From Arsenophonus sp052174475 (GTDB taxonomy: Bacteria > Pseudomonadota > Gammaproteobacteria > Enterobacterales > Enterobacteriaceae), in assembly GCA_052174475.1 (NCBI GenBank), contig JBQMRO010000010.1, forward strand, positions 1-64,000: DNA of 64,000 bases, read 5' to 3'. The translations under genes were made by a program, and so were the position numbers. A model generated the notes under the pieces. That model saw only the letters and a program-made list of their open reading frames with translations. It did no database searches and was not told where the DNA came from. This document shows, piece after piece, positions 9,604 to 19,753 of this stretch; the stretch's first letter is position 1, and each line of letters starts with the position of its first letter.

Positions 9604-10767
9604 ATGTCTGTAATTAAGATGAGCGATCTAGATCTAAAGGGTAAAAAAATATTCATTCGAGCTGATCTAAACGTTCCTGTCAAAGATGGAAAAATTACCT
9701 CTGACGCACGAATTTACGCTTCTTTACCAACGATTGAAACTGCTTTAAAACAAGGCGCAAAGGTAATGGTAACATCTCATTTAGGTCGCCCAATTGAAGG
9801 TGAGTATAATAAGAAGTTTTCATTAAAACCAATTGTAGACTATTTAGCAGATAAACTAGACTATCCTATTTGTTTGGTAACAGATTATTTAAATGGGGTT
9901 GAAGTTTATAATGGTGAGCTGATAGTTCTTGAGAACGTACGCTTCAATAAGGGTGAAAAAAAGAACGACGAAACCTTATCTAAACAATACGCTTCGCTTT
10001 GTGATATCTATGTAATGGATGCATTTGGTACCGCGCACCGTACTCAGGCATCAACCCATGGTGTAGCAAAATTTGCACCTATAGCATGTGCAGGGCCACT
10101 TTTATCTGCTGAGATTGACGCGTTAAGTAAAGCATTAAAAGATCCCGCTCGTCCAATGGTTGCAATCGTTGGGGGTTCAAAAGTTTCAACTAAATTAACT
10201 ATTTTAAATTCTTTAGCAAAAATTGCTGATAAGATTATTTTAGGCGGAGGTATTGCCAATACTTTTATTGCTGCTAAAGGTCATAAAGTTGGCCGATCTT
10301 TATATGAAAATAACTTAATCCCAGAAGCAAAAAAATTATTATCGACTTCTTATATTTCTATACCAACTGACGTTTGTGTGGCGACAGAATTTTCTGAAAC
10401 GGCAGAAGCAATAATAAAATCTGTCAATGATGTTAAAGATGACGAACAGATTTTAGACTTAGCTGATAAAACTACTGAACGTTTGGCCGATATCATTAAA
10501 AAGTCAAAAACAATTTTATGGAATGGTCCGCTTGGTGTTTTTGAGTTTCCTAATTTCCGTCATAGCACCGCAGTAATAGCACAAACAATCGCAGAAAGCG
10601 ACGCTTTTTCTATTGCTGGTGGTGGTGATACGATAGCAGCTATCAATCTTTTTGGTATTGCAGATAAAATCTCTTATATTTCTACTGGAGGTGGTGCTTT
10701 TCTTAAATTTTTAGAAGGTAAAAAATTACCAGCAATTGCAGTCTTAGAAGAACGAGCAAAACAGTAA
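9604..10767 (+). CDS. pgk: Phosphoglycerate kinase
   Basis: This enzyme transfers the acyl phosphate of 1,3-bisphosphoglycerate to ADP, an ATP-yielding step of glycolysis. Its 387 residues equal the E. coli length. The substrate-binding N-domain shows IRADLNVP at 18-25 and SHLGRP at 58-63. The nucleotide-binding C-domain shows IVGGSKVSTK, LGGGIANTF, WNGPLGVFE and the AGGGDT phosphate loop near the end. AAGAGGA precedes the ATG by about five bases. It lies 74 bases after epd and 59 before fbaA on the same strand, so the three are probably cotranscribed, as in E. coli. Confidence 0.97.
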   Translation: MSVIKMSDLDLKGKKIFIRADLNVPVKDGKITSDARIYASLPTIETALKQGAKVMVTSHLGRPIEGEYNKKFSLKPIVDYLADKLDYPICLVTDYLNGVEVYNGELIVLENVRFNKGEKKNDETLSKQYASLCDIYVMDAFGTAHRTQASTHGVAKFAPIACAGPLLSAEIDALSKALKDPARPMVAIVGGSKVSTKLTILNSLAKIADKIILGGGIANTFIAAKGHKVGRSLYENNLIPEAKKLLSTSYISIPTDVCVATEFSETAEAIIKSVNDVKDDEQILDLADKTTERLADIIKKSKTILWNGPLGVFEFPNFRHSTAVIAQTIAESDAFSIAGGGDTIAAINLFGIADKISYISTGGGAFLKFLEGKKLPAIAVLEERAKQ

Positions 10768-10826
10768 TCATATCTAAAAAAATAACAGGTAATATTATTC
10801 GCCTGTCCAATATAGGACTTTATCTC

Positions 10827-11903
10827 ATGTCTAAGGATTTTATAAAGCCAGGTGTTATTACTGGAGATGATCTGCAAAAAGTTTTTGCTTTTGCTAAAGA
10901 ACATAAATTTGCGTTACCGGCAGTCAATTGTATCGGTACAGATTCAATTAATGCTGTTTTGGAAACCGCTGCTAAAGTTCGTTCTCCGGTAATTATTCAA
11001 TTTTCTAACAGTGGTGGTTCGTTCATTGCTGGTAAAGGTCTAAAAACAAAAGGCACGCAAGCTGCTATTTTAGGGACAATATTAGGTGCTCATCATGTTC
11101 ATCAAATAGCAAAGCATTACGGTGTTGCTGTAATCTTACACACAGATCATTGCACACATAAATTACTACCTTGGATTGATGGACTACTAGATGCAGGTGA
11201 AGAGCACTATAAAACCACTAGTAAGCCACTGTTTTCATCCCATATGATCGATTTATCTGAAGAGCCATTAGCAAAAAATATTGAAATTTGCTCTCAATAT
11301 TTGCAACGGATAAGCAAAATGGGTATGACATTAGAAATTGAATTAGGTTGTACTGGTGGTGAGGAAGATGGTATCGATAACACTAGCTTAGATAGTTCAT
11401 CACTTTATACACAGCCTGAAGATGTCGCTTATGCCTATGAACAATTAAGTAAAATTAGTCATAGATTCACTATTGCAGCATCTTTTGGTAATGTACATGG
11501 TGTTTATAAGAAAGGCAACGTTCAATTAATACCAAAAATTCTTAAGAACTCACAAGAATACATTGCGAAAAAATTTAATTTGCCAACGATAAATAATCTA
11601 AATTTTGTTTTTCATGGAGGCTCAGGCTCTACTTCTGAGGAGATTAAAGAAGCAGTTAGTTATGGTGTAGTGAAAATGAATATTGATACTGATACTCAAT
11701 GGGCGACTTGGCAAGGAATTTTAAATTATTATAAGAAAAATGAAGGTTATCTAAAAAGCCAATTGGGTAATCCAGAAGGTGAAGATAAGCCTAATAAAAA
11801 GTATTATGATCCTCGTATTTGGCTACGAGCTGGTCAGATTTCTATGATTGAACGTTTAGAACTTGCATTTAGAGAATTAAATTGTATTAATGTACTGTAT
11901 TAA
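10827..11903 (+). CDS. fbaA: Fructose-bisphosphate aldolase, class II
   Basis: A zinc-dependent aldolase that reversibly splits fructose 1,6-bisphosphate into dihydroxyacetone phosphate and glyceraldehyde 3-phosphate. It has 358 residues (E. coli 359). The active site appears as LHTDHC, with D107 and the zinc ligand H108, then IELGCTGGEEDGID. A further zinc histidine lies in SFGNVHGVY, and FHGGSGS and VKMNIDTDTQW follow. The E. coli DHCAKK context is DHCTHK here, a small change beside a metal ligand. It is the last gene of the epd-pgk-fbaA group. No obvious terminator follows. Confidence 0.96.
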   Translation: MSKDFIKPGVITGDDLQKVFAFAKEHKFALPAVNCIGTDSINAVLETAAKVRSPVIIQFSNSGGSFIAGKGLKTKGTQAAILGTILGAHHVHQIAKHYGVAVILHTDHCTHKLLPWIDGLLDAGEEHYKTTSKPLFSSHMIDLSEEPLAKNIEICSQYLQRISKMGMTLEIELGCTGGEEDGIDNTSLDSSSLYTQPEDVAYAYEQLSKISHRFTIAASFGNVHGVYKKGNVQLIPKILKNSQEYIAKKFNLPTINNLNFVFHGGSGSTSEEIKEAVSYGVVKMNIDTDTQWATWQGILNYYKKNEGYLKSQLGNPEGEDKPNKKYYDPRIWLRAGQISMIERLELAFRELNCINVLY

Positions 11904-12044
11904 TCGCTATTTTATTTTCCTAGTTTTTGGCCTTATCGTTTATAGAATTTTTTCTTATTCGTCATAATTATTAATTTAAGTTACTATTATCCCCTGACTA
12001 ATTTATATGATGACCATGAATTTTCCTTAAAATAAGTTAGATTT

Positions 12045-12260
12045 TTAGCTTAAAACTATATCAAAATATTGATTTATCAACGTATAATCTTGATCTGTAC
12101 TCAAATATTGTATATATAATGTTAATAAATGTTTCTTTGGTTCCGGGTCATTATATAAACCTCGTCGCAAAGCTATATTCAGTGGAGTATGGCTATTTGA
12201 TGATATAAATTTAGAGCGAAACATTTTAATAATGATGGCTTGCCCATTGTAGGAAAGAAG
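12045..12260 (-). pseudogene. Ankyrin-like C-terminal stub cut by an IS256 copy
   Basis: A minus-strand frame of 71 codons open from the left end of the IS256 copy to a TAA at 12045-12047. It reads YNGQA near its start and then SNSHTPLNIALRRGLY. The HTPLNIALRRG segment is like the helix-turn-helix start of an ankyrin repeat (xTPLHxAxxxG), and a second leucine-rich helix (HLLTLYIQYL) follows. Only about one repeat survives, so the family assignment is tentative. The rest of the gene would lie beyond the IS256 relic and was not recognised. Such proteins are often effectors in host-associated bacteria, but nothing more can be said here. Confidence 0.4.
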
Positions 12261-13585
12261 TTATGCTTATTTATATTGTATGAAGTTTTAGAAATGGCAA
12301 CATGTACCCCTTGCTAATTAATTTCATGAATTATATCTATAATATAGGATAATATGTTATAAACATCTACCCTAGATATATCTGTAAGACGAGATATTAT
12401 TCTCATCTCTTTGATGAACGCATTTATAATCCTACTAAGAAACTGATAGCATCGCTCTTAATACTGAACTCGACTAAAGCCATGTATGTGCGCGATAACA
12501 TGCTGAACACAGCTTTTGTCGACAGGCGTCAACCCGTAATCCGTAACCATTATTTAATGCATTTAACTTATAAAACGGGTATTGACATATTAAAATTAAA
12601 GTATCTAAAGTATAGGGATTGCGACAGCAATAGAATACGCTTAAACAGATCATTCCTACTCCTCATCTGAATCGTAAAAGTTATTGAAAAATTCTACTAT
12701 GGCTATTTTACGGATAACCACAGATGATTTCATTAATCCTTGATCTATTTTTTGATAAAAAGTATATAGTCATATCTCGTCAAATACCATAATCAGACTG
12801 AAATAAGAATAGCTTGAAGAGTATATAGGCAATGACGACTGTATAATTTAAGCGATACACGTTAAGTTTATTTCTTGAGCGATGGCGCATGCCGTTCTGT
12901 CAATCAAGCTGATTGCCTTTGACTACTTAGTTATTATGGCGGAACTACATATGGCTGTAAGGAGATATAGGTTGCGGTAAAAAATCCTTATAAAAAATCA
13001 GAAGCGAATTGGATCAAACTTCTCAATAGCTTGTAATCGCACCGTATCTCTCGGGCTATGTTTTCTACTAGATGAGATGCCCTTAGTTTTTGAAATAGAA
13101 TGGCAAAAACATTCCTGAGCGCCAAAGCACTAACGCTGTTAGATTCATAAATAACTGACGTATTAGCTTCATTCCAAAAAGACATACAATGGAATTTAAG
13201 AGGTTAGCCTGCGGGAAATTTAGCTAAGAGAAAATCGCTATGTCGTTAACAAATCATCTGATCTTTTATTGAAAAGTATTTCAGCGTATCCTACAGCGAT
13301 GAAAAAGTTAAAAAAGAGCGAAAAAAAGAACAGCTGGCATTTACGACTTTTTGTCAGCCAACTGAGCGTCAATAAAGACTATCAATCCAATTTAATAAAC
13401 TTTTGTGATGTAAGCCTATCAAGCTGATACGCAAAGAATTTAACTAAAACAACCACTTCAATAGTATTGAATCTATTTTCGTCTGCTTAGAAAAGCTTTA
13501 ATCGAATAAGAGGATTTACATGTTTGAGTCTAGTAGTAAGCAATGTTAAATTTAAGAATATAGAATAAATTTACAAAAGATTTAA
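12257..13585 (+). mobile_element. IS256-family relic, full length
   Basis: About 1.33 kb, the normal IS256 size. The left end AAGTTATGCTTATTT matches, in reverse, the ends of minus-strand copies at 16285 and 38010. The right end at about 13545-13585 matches in reverse the left part of 14935-16285. Conceptual translation near 12520 gives QPVIRNHYLM, KTGIDILKLKYLK and NRIRLNRSF, the degenerate N-terminal region of the family. Near 13350 it gives a relic of the FYDFPAEHW and IRTTNPIES region. Many stops; not functional. It cuts the ankyrin-like stub on its left. Confidence 0.75.
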
Positions 13586-13689
13586 GCAGAAGTTAGTACG
13601 ACAAACATATATAAGATTAAGCAAAAACTTACATTAAAAATGTAAAGTATTATTTAAATAATGAACATTATACCTTTATATATGGAGAT

Positions 13690-14275
13690 ATAATTGTTTT
13701 TTCCTTGCTTTATCGGTAGCAGTCAATATAAATACACTGAGTGTATTGTTGAAACCGGCGAAAAATATTTTTCCATGCCTCTATTAAAGAGAAGCGTATA
13801 TTCCAGATAAGAAAGCTAGAAAACGTTAGAAACGGAGGAAATAAAGGGAAAGAAGGAGTCCTTCGGTTTTAATCGTCTCAGATTGATAGAGTTATATGTG
13901 AGTTATGAGATTATTGGAGAGTTTAATCCATTATGTATTAGTCGTTTTCTTAATCTAATAATCAATCAGTGTCAATACTCTATTCGGATTGAGGTAAATA
14001 ATACGAAATCTTTACCAGCGAGCATGAAATTAGTTACCATCAGGCTGATAAGCCTGATAACTAAGGATTTATATATAAAGAATTTTATATTTTATATATG
14101 GAAAAGTTATATCAAGTCGATTAAAAAATGCCTGAGTAGACTCCTAGTGTAGAGTCTGTTTTATTTATTGAATTTTCTAGCCTGGAGAAGATTATGTAAA
14201 ACTATAACAATTAAAATACAGATGTAATTATAAATTACTCTGTAAAAAAAGCAATAACCTTTGCCAACATAACCT
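13690..14275 (+). mobile_element. IS1595-family relic, C-terminal half
   Basis: From about 13730 the translation contains IVETGEKYFSMPLLKRS and then lysine- and arginine-rich pieces. This is the degenerate form of the IS1595 catalytic block (VEIDETFFLES, RKRGGK). Downstream it reads FIFYIWKSYIKSIKKCLS, equivalent to FHIQNVNSYISRLKGW. Copies at 26650, 39365 and 49735 share the same succession. An 89-codon open frame (13883-14152) inside it is only a surviving stretch. The N-terminal half is absent; IS256 DNA precedes it. Confidence 0.72.
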
Positions 14276-14934
14276 AATAAACAGGCTAATCTATAAAGCA
14301 CTATTGGTATTAAAGCATGAATTCTTGATCCTAATTAAATAGATCAGTTAGAATCTGATAAAACAGATATTGTTAAAATACTGCTTATCACAGTAAGCTA
14401 GAAATTCTAGCAGAAAAAACATTAAAATAAATAAAAGTTTAAAATCACCAGCACAATAAGTAGAAGCATTCATTTAACTTACGATAGAAAAATTTCTTTA
14501 CTCATTAATAACTCATTAATAATCTAATAAATCTTGATAAACTTAATCTTTTTATCAAAAAAATTTTTTATAAACAATAGAAAATTCTCTTAATGCTACA
14601 CAACAACATTACCTTTTTACAAATGAGCAATATCTTATACTTTTCGCCAAGCTAATATTAAATTTAAGCACTTAATAAAGGCAGATATTAATCTGCCTTA
14701 TTTATATAAAATTAACTTAAATTTTGACCAATAAACCCTTATGAAGGAAAAATATTATTTTAAAAACCATTATTATCAATGTAGTGATAATTACTTATGC
14801 AACATAATAATATCCAATTAAACGGTAAGCATTCATGCGTAAAAATTTTTTCTATACAAAAATAGTTTATTTAAAAATTCAGGATAGTTATTAGCAAATA
14901 TAATATAGCGATCAGATTATATTTCAGTCTGATG
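14276..14934. other. Gene-free AT-rich spacer
   Basis: No coding pattern is seen on either strand. It contains one short perfect hairpin at 14678-14699 and otherwise low-complexity A/T sequence. Confidence 0.6.
14678..14704 (+). terminator. Orphan hairpin, possible terminator
   Basis: AAGGCAGAT at 14678-14686 pairs perfectly with ATCTGCCTT at 14691-14699 around a four-base ATTA loop; a short T-rich tail follows on the + strand. It stands alone between IS relics, with no gene upstream on either strand, so it is probably a leftover. Confidence 0.45.
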
Positions 14935-16285
14935 CTTTATAAATCTATTCTATATTCTTAAATTTAACATTGTTACCACTAGCATAAAACAAGTCAAATC
15001 CCCTTTAACCGATCTAAGTCCGTCTGAGTAGATGAGGAATAACTTAAATTTCATTGAAAGGGTGTTTTCTTGAACTACAGTGCTCCATACATCGGCTTCA
15101 TAGCCTCACACTGTTACAAAATCAGGCTCAATCAGATTTTTATTCTTCTTAATATTCACTGCGCTGATATGAAGAGATATAGGATGACACCAGTTCTTCT
15201 CGATTTCTCCCCAGTTTATTCATTGCTACAGGATGATACTTTGCTAAAAACTTTGCCAACAAAATATCAATAGATTATTAACAGTATCAAGCTCTCTTAT
15301 TAGTTAGAGATCCTATATCTCAAGCTTTAACTTTTAATTACATGCTTTTTTTAAAGTGAAGTCAGAACATTAGCTATTTTATGTAGTTAATGGCATTGAT
15401 GCCATATGTCCTGGAATATCCTTGCCATTTCATTCCAAAAAAACTAAGTATCGCCTCTCATAGCAAGCCAATAGTAAATATAGTTAAACCATCCTCTAAA
15501 TAGGTCATTGAAAAGTTCAGCCCACAGTTCATTTCTAACTCTTGATAAGCATTTTAAGCGCAACGAGCTTCTTGCGTCCATGCGCAGTACTGCCAATAAT
15601 AACTGCTAGGCAAAAACGATTACCGTCTTCTGAGAAGACGGTAATATTGTCATCGGCGCAGAAATAAACGTAATGCGTATTAGTAAATCACGCAGGATAC
15701 TATTACTAATGCTTTTCAAGGCATTGTTGTTTCAATCTGTTAATGGTGGCGCTCCCTGATAGAAAGATGATGCAGTTCTCGATGAGAACTTCCCAGAATT
15801 TAGTGAAAATCAGCGGTGCTATAACTCGCAGTTACATGGATCTTAATAACTCTTCGAGAGTATTTTTCAGGTTTCAAATAAGACGGTAGCATGGAGCTGT
15901 TGAACTATACTCTGTTGCAGCCGTAATCCCTTAACTTTAAGTACTTTAATATTAACATCTTAACATCTGTTTTATAGGTTATATATAGCAAATAACCGTT
16001 AGGGATTTCGGGTTTACACCCTCTACAAGCCGCATTCAGTTTGTTATCACAAACAATGGTTTCGAGCTTTATCTCAACAGCTGCACCTATCAGCATACTA
16101 ATGGCCTTACATATGAGTTTATCCAATGATAATTGGAGAATAATATCTTATTTCATAGATCCCTGTAGAATAGATTTTTCATGGTATATATTTCTCTGTT
16201 GTTGACATTTTTCATGAAATAAATCAACAAAAAGGATTACCTACAGCTATTTTTAAAACTCTATTAATATAAATAAGGATAACTT
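14935..16285 (-). mobile_element. IS256-family relic, full length
   Basis: About 1.35 kb. On the minus strand the 5' part (16126-15905) reads AISMLIGAAVEIKLET, then NKLNAACRGCKPEIPNGYL and LKYLKLRDYGCNRV, equivalent to the family N-terminus. The C-terminal part near 15300-15080 gives a frame-shifted relic of the FYDFPAEHW and IRTTNPIES region. Both ends agree with the copy at 42497-43815. Stops and frameshifts are abundant; the transposase is dead. Confidence 0.75.
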
Positions 16286-16440
16286 ATTCAAGATCACTAA
16301 TCTTAACCGGCAACTTTAATAAATAAATTAATAACATTAATAAGCTTTTAATCTTTTTAAGCTATAAAAAACATAAACGAAGTTGAAATATTTTTACTAA
16401 AAAGCAAGATAACATAAAGTCTTTCACCTTTAATATATAA

Positions 16441-17760
16441 TTAATCAATAAATGCAAATTTAAGTTTAGTCTTTACTTCTTTTATAGCATTAAAAGGCGC
16501 TTTTTCACCTAATAATTCTTCAATACGGATTAATTGATTATATTTAGCTACCCGATCAGAACGGCTAATTGAACCTGTTTTGATTTGACCAGCTGCTGTT
16601 CCTACAGCTAAATCTGCAATTGTAGCATCCTCAGTTTCACCTGAGCGATGTGAGATAATCGTAGTGTAACCCATATCTTTAGCCATCTTAATTGCAGCAA
16701 AAGTTTCAGTTAAGGTACCAATCTGGTTAAATTTAATTAAAATAGAATTAGCAATACCTTTTTCGATACCTTCTCGAAAAATCTTGGTATTGGTAATAAA
16801 TAAATCATCACCGACTAACTGAATTTTATCTCCTAATACTTTAGTCTGATAGGCAAAACCATCCCAATCTGACTCATTGAGTCCATCTTCAATAGAAATG
16901 ATAGGGTATTTTTTAGTTAATTCTTCTAAATAATGAGTAAATTCTTGTGAAGTAAAAGTTTTACCTTCACCTTTCAGATGATAATTACCCGTTTCCCGAT
17001 TGTAGAATTCTGAGGCAGCACAATCTATTGCTAAAGTAATATCCTTACCTAACGCATAACCCGCTGCTTCAACGGCATCTTTAATTGCAGATAAAGCTGC
17101 AGAACTAGATTCTAAATTTGGAGCATAACCGCCTTCATCTCCCACCGACGTATTCATACCTTTAGCTTTTAACACTTTTGCTAAGTGATGAAAAATTTCT
17201 GATCCCATACGAACTGCTTCTTTCAAGCTTTTTGCACCTACTGGCTGGATCATAAATTCTTGAATATCGATATTATTATCAGCATGTTCGCCACCATTAA
17301 TAAGATTCATCATCGGTAATGGCATAGAAAATTTACCTGGTGTACCATTTAATTCAGCAATATGCTCATATAAAGGAATGCCTTTTGCAGCTGCAGCTGC
17401 TTTTGCATTAGCTAGTGAAACAGCTAAAATTGCATTAGCACCGAATTTAGATTTATTTTCTGTACCGTCTAATTCGGTCATGATTTTATCGATATTAACT
17501 TGATTTTTAGCATCTTGATCTATCAATGCATTAGCAATTTGGCCATTCACTGCTGCAACTGCCTTTAAAACGCCCTTACCTAAAAAGCGATCTTTATCAC
17601 CATCACGTAGTTCCAATGCTTCTCGTGAACCGGTAGATGCACCAGATGGTGCCGCTGCTAAACCTATAAATTTCCCTTCTAAATGAACCTCTGCTTCAAC
17701 AGTAGGATTACCACGAGAGTCAATGATTTCACGCCCGATGACTTTAATAATTTTTGACAT
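16441..17760 (-). CDS. eno: Enolase
   Basis: Enolase dehydrates 2-phosphoglycerate to phosphoenolpyruvate; in E. coli it is also a scaffold component of the RNase E degradosome. The 439 residues compare with 432 in E. coli; the extra few are at the C-terminus (KTKLKFAFID). Catalytic and metal-binding elements are intact: the ASTGSREALELRDGD region, the GGEHADN loop, SIEDGL, GDDLFITN, ILIKFNQIGT with the catalytic lysine, and SHRSGETEDATI. AGGAAAA just before the ATG serves as ribosome site. In E. coli eno follows pyrG; here pyrG and mazG are missing and the upstream DNA is an IS256 relic. Confidence 0.97.
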   Translation of the reverse strand: MSKIIKVIGREIIDSRGNPTVEAEVHLEGKFIGLAAAPSGASTGSREALELRDGDKDRFLGKGVLKAVAAVNGQIANALIDQDAKNQVNIDKIMTELDGTENKSKFGANAILAVSLANAKAAAAAKGIPLYEHIAELNGTPGKFSMPLPMMNLINGGEHADNNIDIQEFMIQPVGAKSLKEAVRMGSEIFHHLAKVLKAKGMNTSVGDEGGYAPNLESSSAALSAIKDAVEAAGYALGKDITLAIDCAASEFYNRETGNYHLKGEGKTFTSQEFTHYLEELTKKYPIISIEDGLNESDWDGFAYQTKVLGDKIQLVGDDLFITNTKIFREGIEKGIANSILIKFNQIGTLTETFAAIKMAKDMGYTTIISHRSGETEDATIADLAVGTAAGQIKTGSISRSDRVAKYNQLIRIEELLGEKAPFNAIKEVKTKLKFAFID

Positions 17761-17859
17761 TAAATTTTCCTCAGTAAAAGTTAGATTTTAGTCAATGGTA
17801 AAAAAATTAATACTATTAATCTATATCTTTCATGAGTTATTATCAAATCTGGTGCATGA

Positions 17860-18547
17860 CGGTCATCTGCTATCCTACTTCGTAAATTTCTTCTACATCC
17901 TTAAATTAGATATTATCTAGACCAATGTCAACATATCAAATCCCTGGGCCGACTCTTGCTTTTCTAAGCAAGAATCTATGCTCTTCAATCTATTGCTGTT
18001 TCAGCCTGCTCTAATACTATATAGGCAATGTATTTAATCAAGAAACACCCCCTTATATCTTTATTAAATCACCGGTGCACATATCTGTAGAAAAGTTACG
18101 GTAGAATTCTCGTCACCGCTTTTGCGCGCTATTGGGAAGTCGTTAATAATAACTTATTGAAGAATATTCTATTTCCGCTACAAGTCCCTGACTTTAGGAA
18201 CTTTAATCTCAACATCGCCAATAGCAGTTTATATGGTTTATTATGGCAATAACCGTTACATTCGATGAATATAGCCGTCTATTGACAAGGATGGCTTAAG
18301 CTTGTTGCCGCTTAGCATGACTTTGAACTCCCTTTTAACAGCGGTGCCTATCAGCTACCTAGCATCATTATAAATAAATTTATGCAAGGTATTACAGATA
18401 AAGATCTGCTTTATTTTTTACCTGTAGGGTAGACTTTTCATAGGATATCATCTCTATATTATTGCGATAATCTAAGAAATCAATCAGACAGAATGCACCT
18501 GCCAGTATCTTTGAAATTCTATAGACTAGAAATAAACATAAATCTCA
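17860..18547 (-). mobile_element. IS256-family relic that truncates relA
   Basis: About 0.7 kb of minus-strand IS256 DNA, mainly the N-terminal half with the C-terminal half deleted. It aligns with 15700-16285 and 43300-43815. The right end, AAATAAACATAAATCTCATTA, is a variant of the terminal sequence of other copies and joins the relA coding sequence exactly where relA homology stops. It occupies the place of mazG and pyrG between relA and eno. Confidence 0.65.
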
Positions 18548-19753
18548 TTAAACTTCATTACGAACTTCATCAATCATTTTCCCTGAAAAAAGCATCTTTT
18601 CCTGCCAATCTATTAATTTTCTTAACCATATAATATGATTTTCATAGCTATTGCTTTTGCCTGTTATTACTGCTCCTTCTTTATATTTCCAATGGGCAGC
18701 GATACCTAATTCAGCATCTTCATGCATTTGTTGAGTTCGAATTTGTATTTCAATTGTTTTACTATTCGGCCCTAATACCACAACATGAATGGATTGATAG
18801 CCATTTGGTTTAGGATTAGCAATATAATCATCAAACTCGTCAGGTAAATGACAAAAATTAGTATGCACAATACTTAATGCAAGGTAGCAGTCTTGTAAAC
18901 GTTCAACGATAATACGAACGGCGTGAACATCAAAAATCTCATCAAAAGCCAGGTATTTCTTTTGCATTTTCCGCCAGATGCTATATATATGCTTTGGGCG
19001 GCCATAAATTTCTGCTGTAATGTTTTTCTGTAACATAAAATGTTCTAGTGACAAAACAAAATCATCAATATATCGTTCACGATCAATACGACGTTCATGA
19101 AGTAATTCAGCAATCTGTTTATATTCATACGGATATAAATAATGAAAACAGAAATCTTCTAATTCCCATTTTAATTGACCAATGCCTAAACGATTAGCTA
19201 AAGGAGCGTATATATTTATGCACTCTTTTGCAGCTAAAACTCTTTCATCTTCAGAGCGTTCTCTTACCTCACGCAAATAAGCAATACGTTCTGCTATCTT
19301 AATCACTACACAACGAAAATCTTCCATCATGGCCAGGAATGTCTGGCGAATAATATCTACCTGGGTAGAACTCTTTTCGCCTAATTTCCTAGCGTTTAAT
19401 TGGCGAATAGCATCTATTTCCATTAGACCTTTAAGCAATGCATGAAGCGATTTACCGAACTCAATATTAATAATTTCCTCAGTGAGGATTTTAGCTTCAA
19501 CTAAGGGAAATAGCATTGCTGCACGCAGACTATCAAGATCCATACTTAATGTTGATAAGATTTCTCCCATCTCAATACCACGCCAAAGCAATAATTGACA
19601 ATTTTCATATTGCTGAACTTTTCTATAGCAGTAATGCCAAAGTTCAATTAACTTTTTTTCTGAATCATTGTTGGTAAGTTTGAGATTAGCAACCCATTTG
19701 TCAATGGTAAATTCTCTCGTAGATGTCAAATGAATGCTTCTAATTGCAACCAT
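18548..19753 (-). CDS. relA: (p)ppGpp synthetase RelA, truncated after the synthetase domain
   Basis: RelA makes the alarmone (p)ppGpp when uncharged tRNA stalls the ribosome. This copy has 401 residues against 744 in E. coli. The pseudo-hydrolase domain (about 30-200) lacks the HD dyad, as is normal for RelA. The synthetase domain (about 215-380) is intact, with YGRPKHIYSIWRKM, EIFDVHAVRI, PKPNGYQSIH, EIQIRTQQMHE and AHWKYKEG. The frame stops at DEVRNEV, where E. coli continues DEVRSQVFDD. The TAA lies at the end of an IS256 relic. The TGS, helical, CC/ZFD and ACT domains that sense the ribosome are all missing. In E. coli an N-terminal fragment of 455 residues synthesises ppGpp without ribosomes, so this could be active and unregulated; it could equally be a decaying gene whose remaining frame has not yet broken. 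Confidence 0.85.
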   Translation of the reverse strand: MVAIRSIHLTSTREFTIDKWVANLKLTNNDSEKKLIELWHYCYRKVQQYENCQLLLWRGIEMGEILSTLSMDLDSLRAAMLFPLVEAKILTEEIINIEFGKSLHALLKGLMEIDAIRQLNARKLGEKSSTQVDIIRQTFLAMMEDFRCVVIKIAERIAYLREVRERSEDERVLAAKECINIYAPLANRLGIGQLKWELEDFCFHYLYPYEYKQIAELLHERRIDRERYIDDFVLSLEHFMLQKNITAEIYGRPKHIYSIWRKMQKKYLAFDEIFDVHAVRIIVERLQDCYLALSIVHTNFCHLPDEFDDYIANPKPNGYQSIHVVVLGPNSKTIEIQIRTQQMHEDAELGIAAHWKYKEGAVITGKSNSYENHIIWLRKLIDWQEKMLFSGKMIDEVRNEV

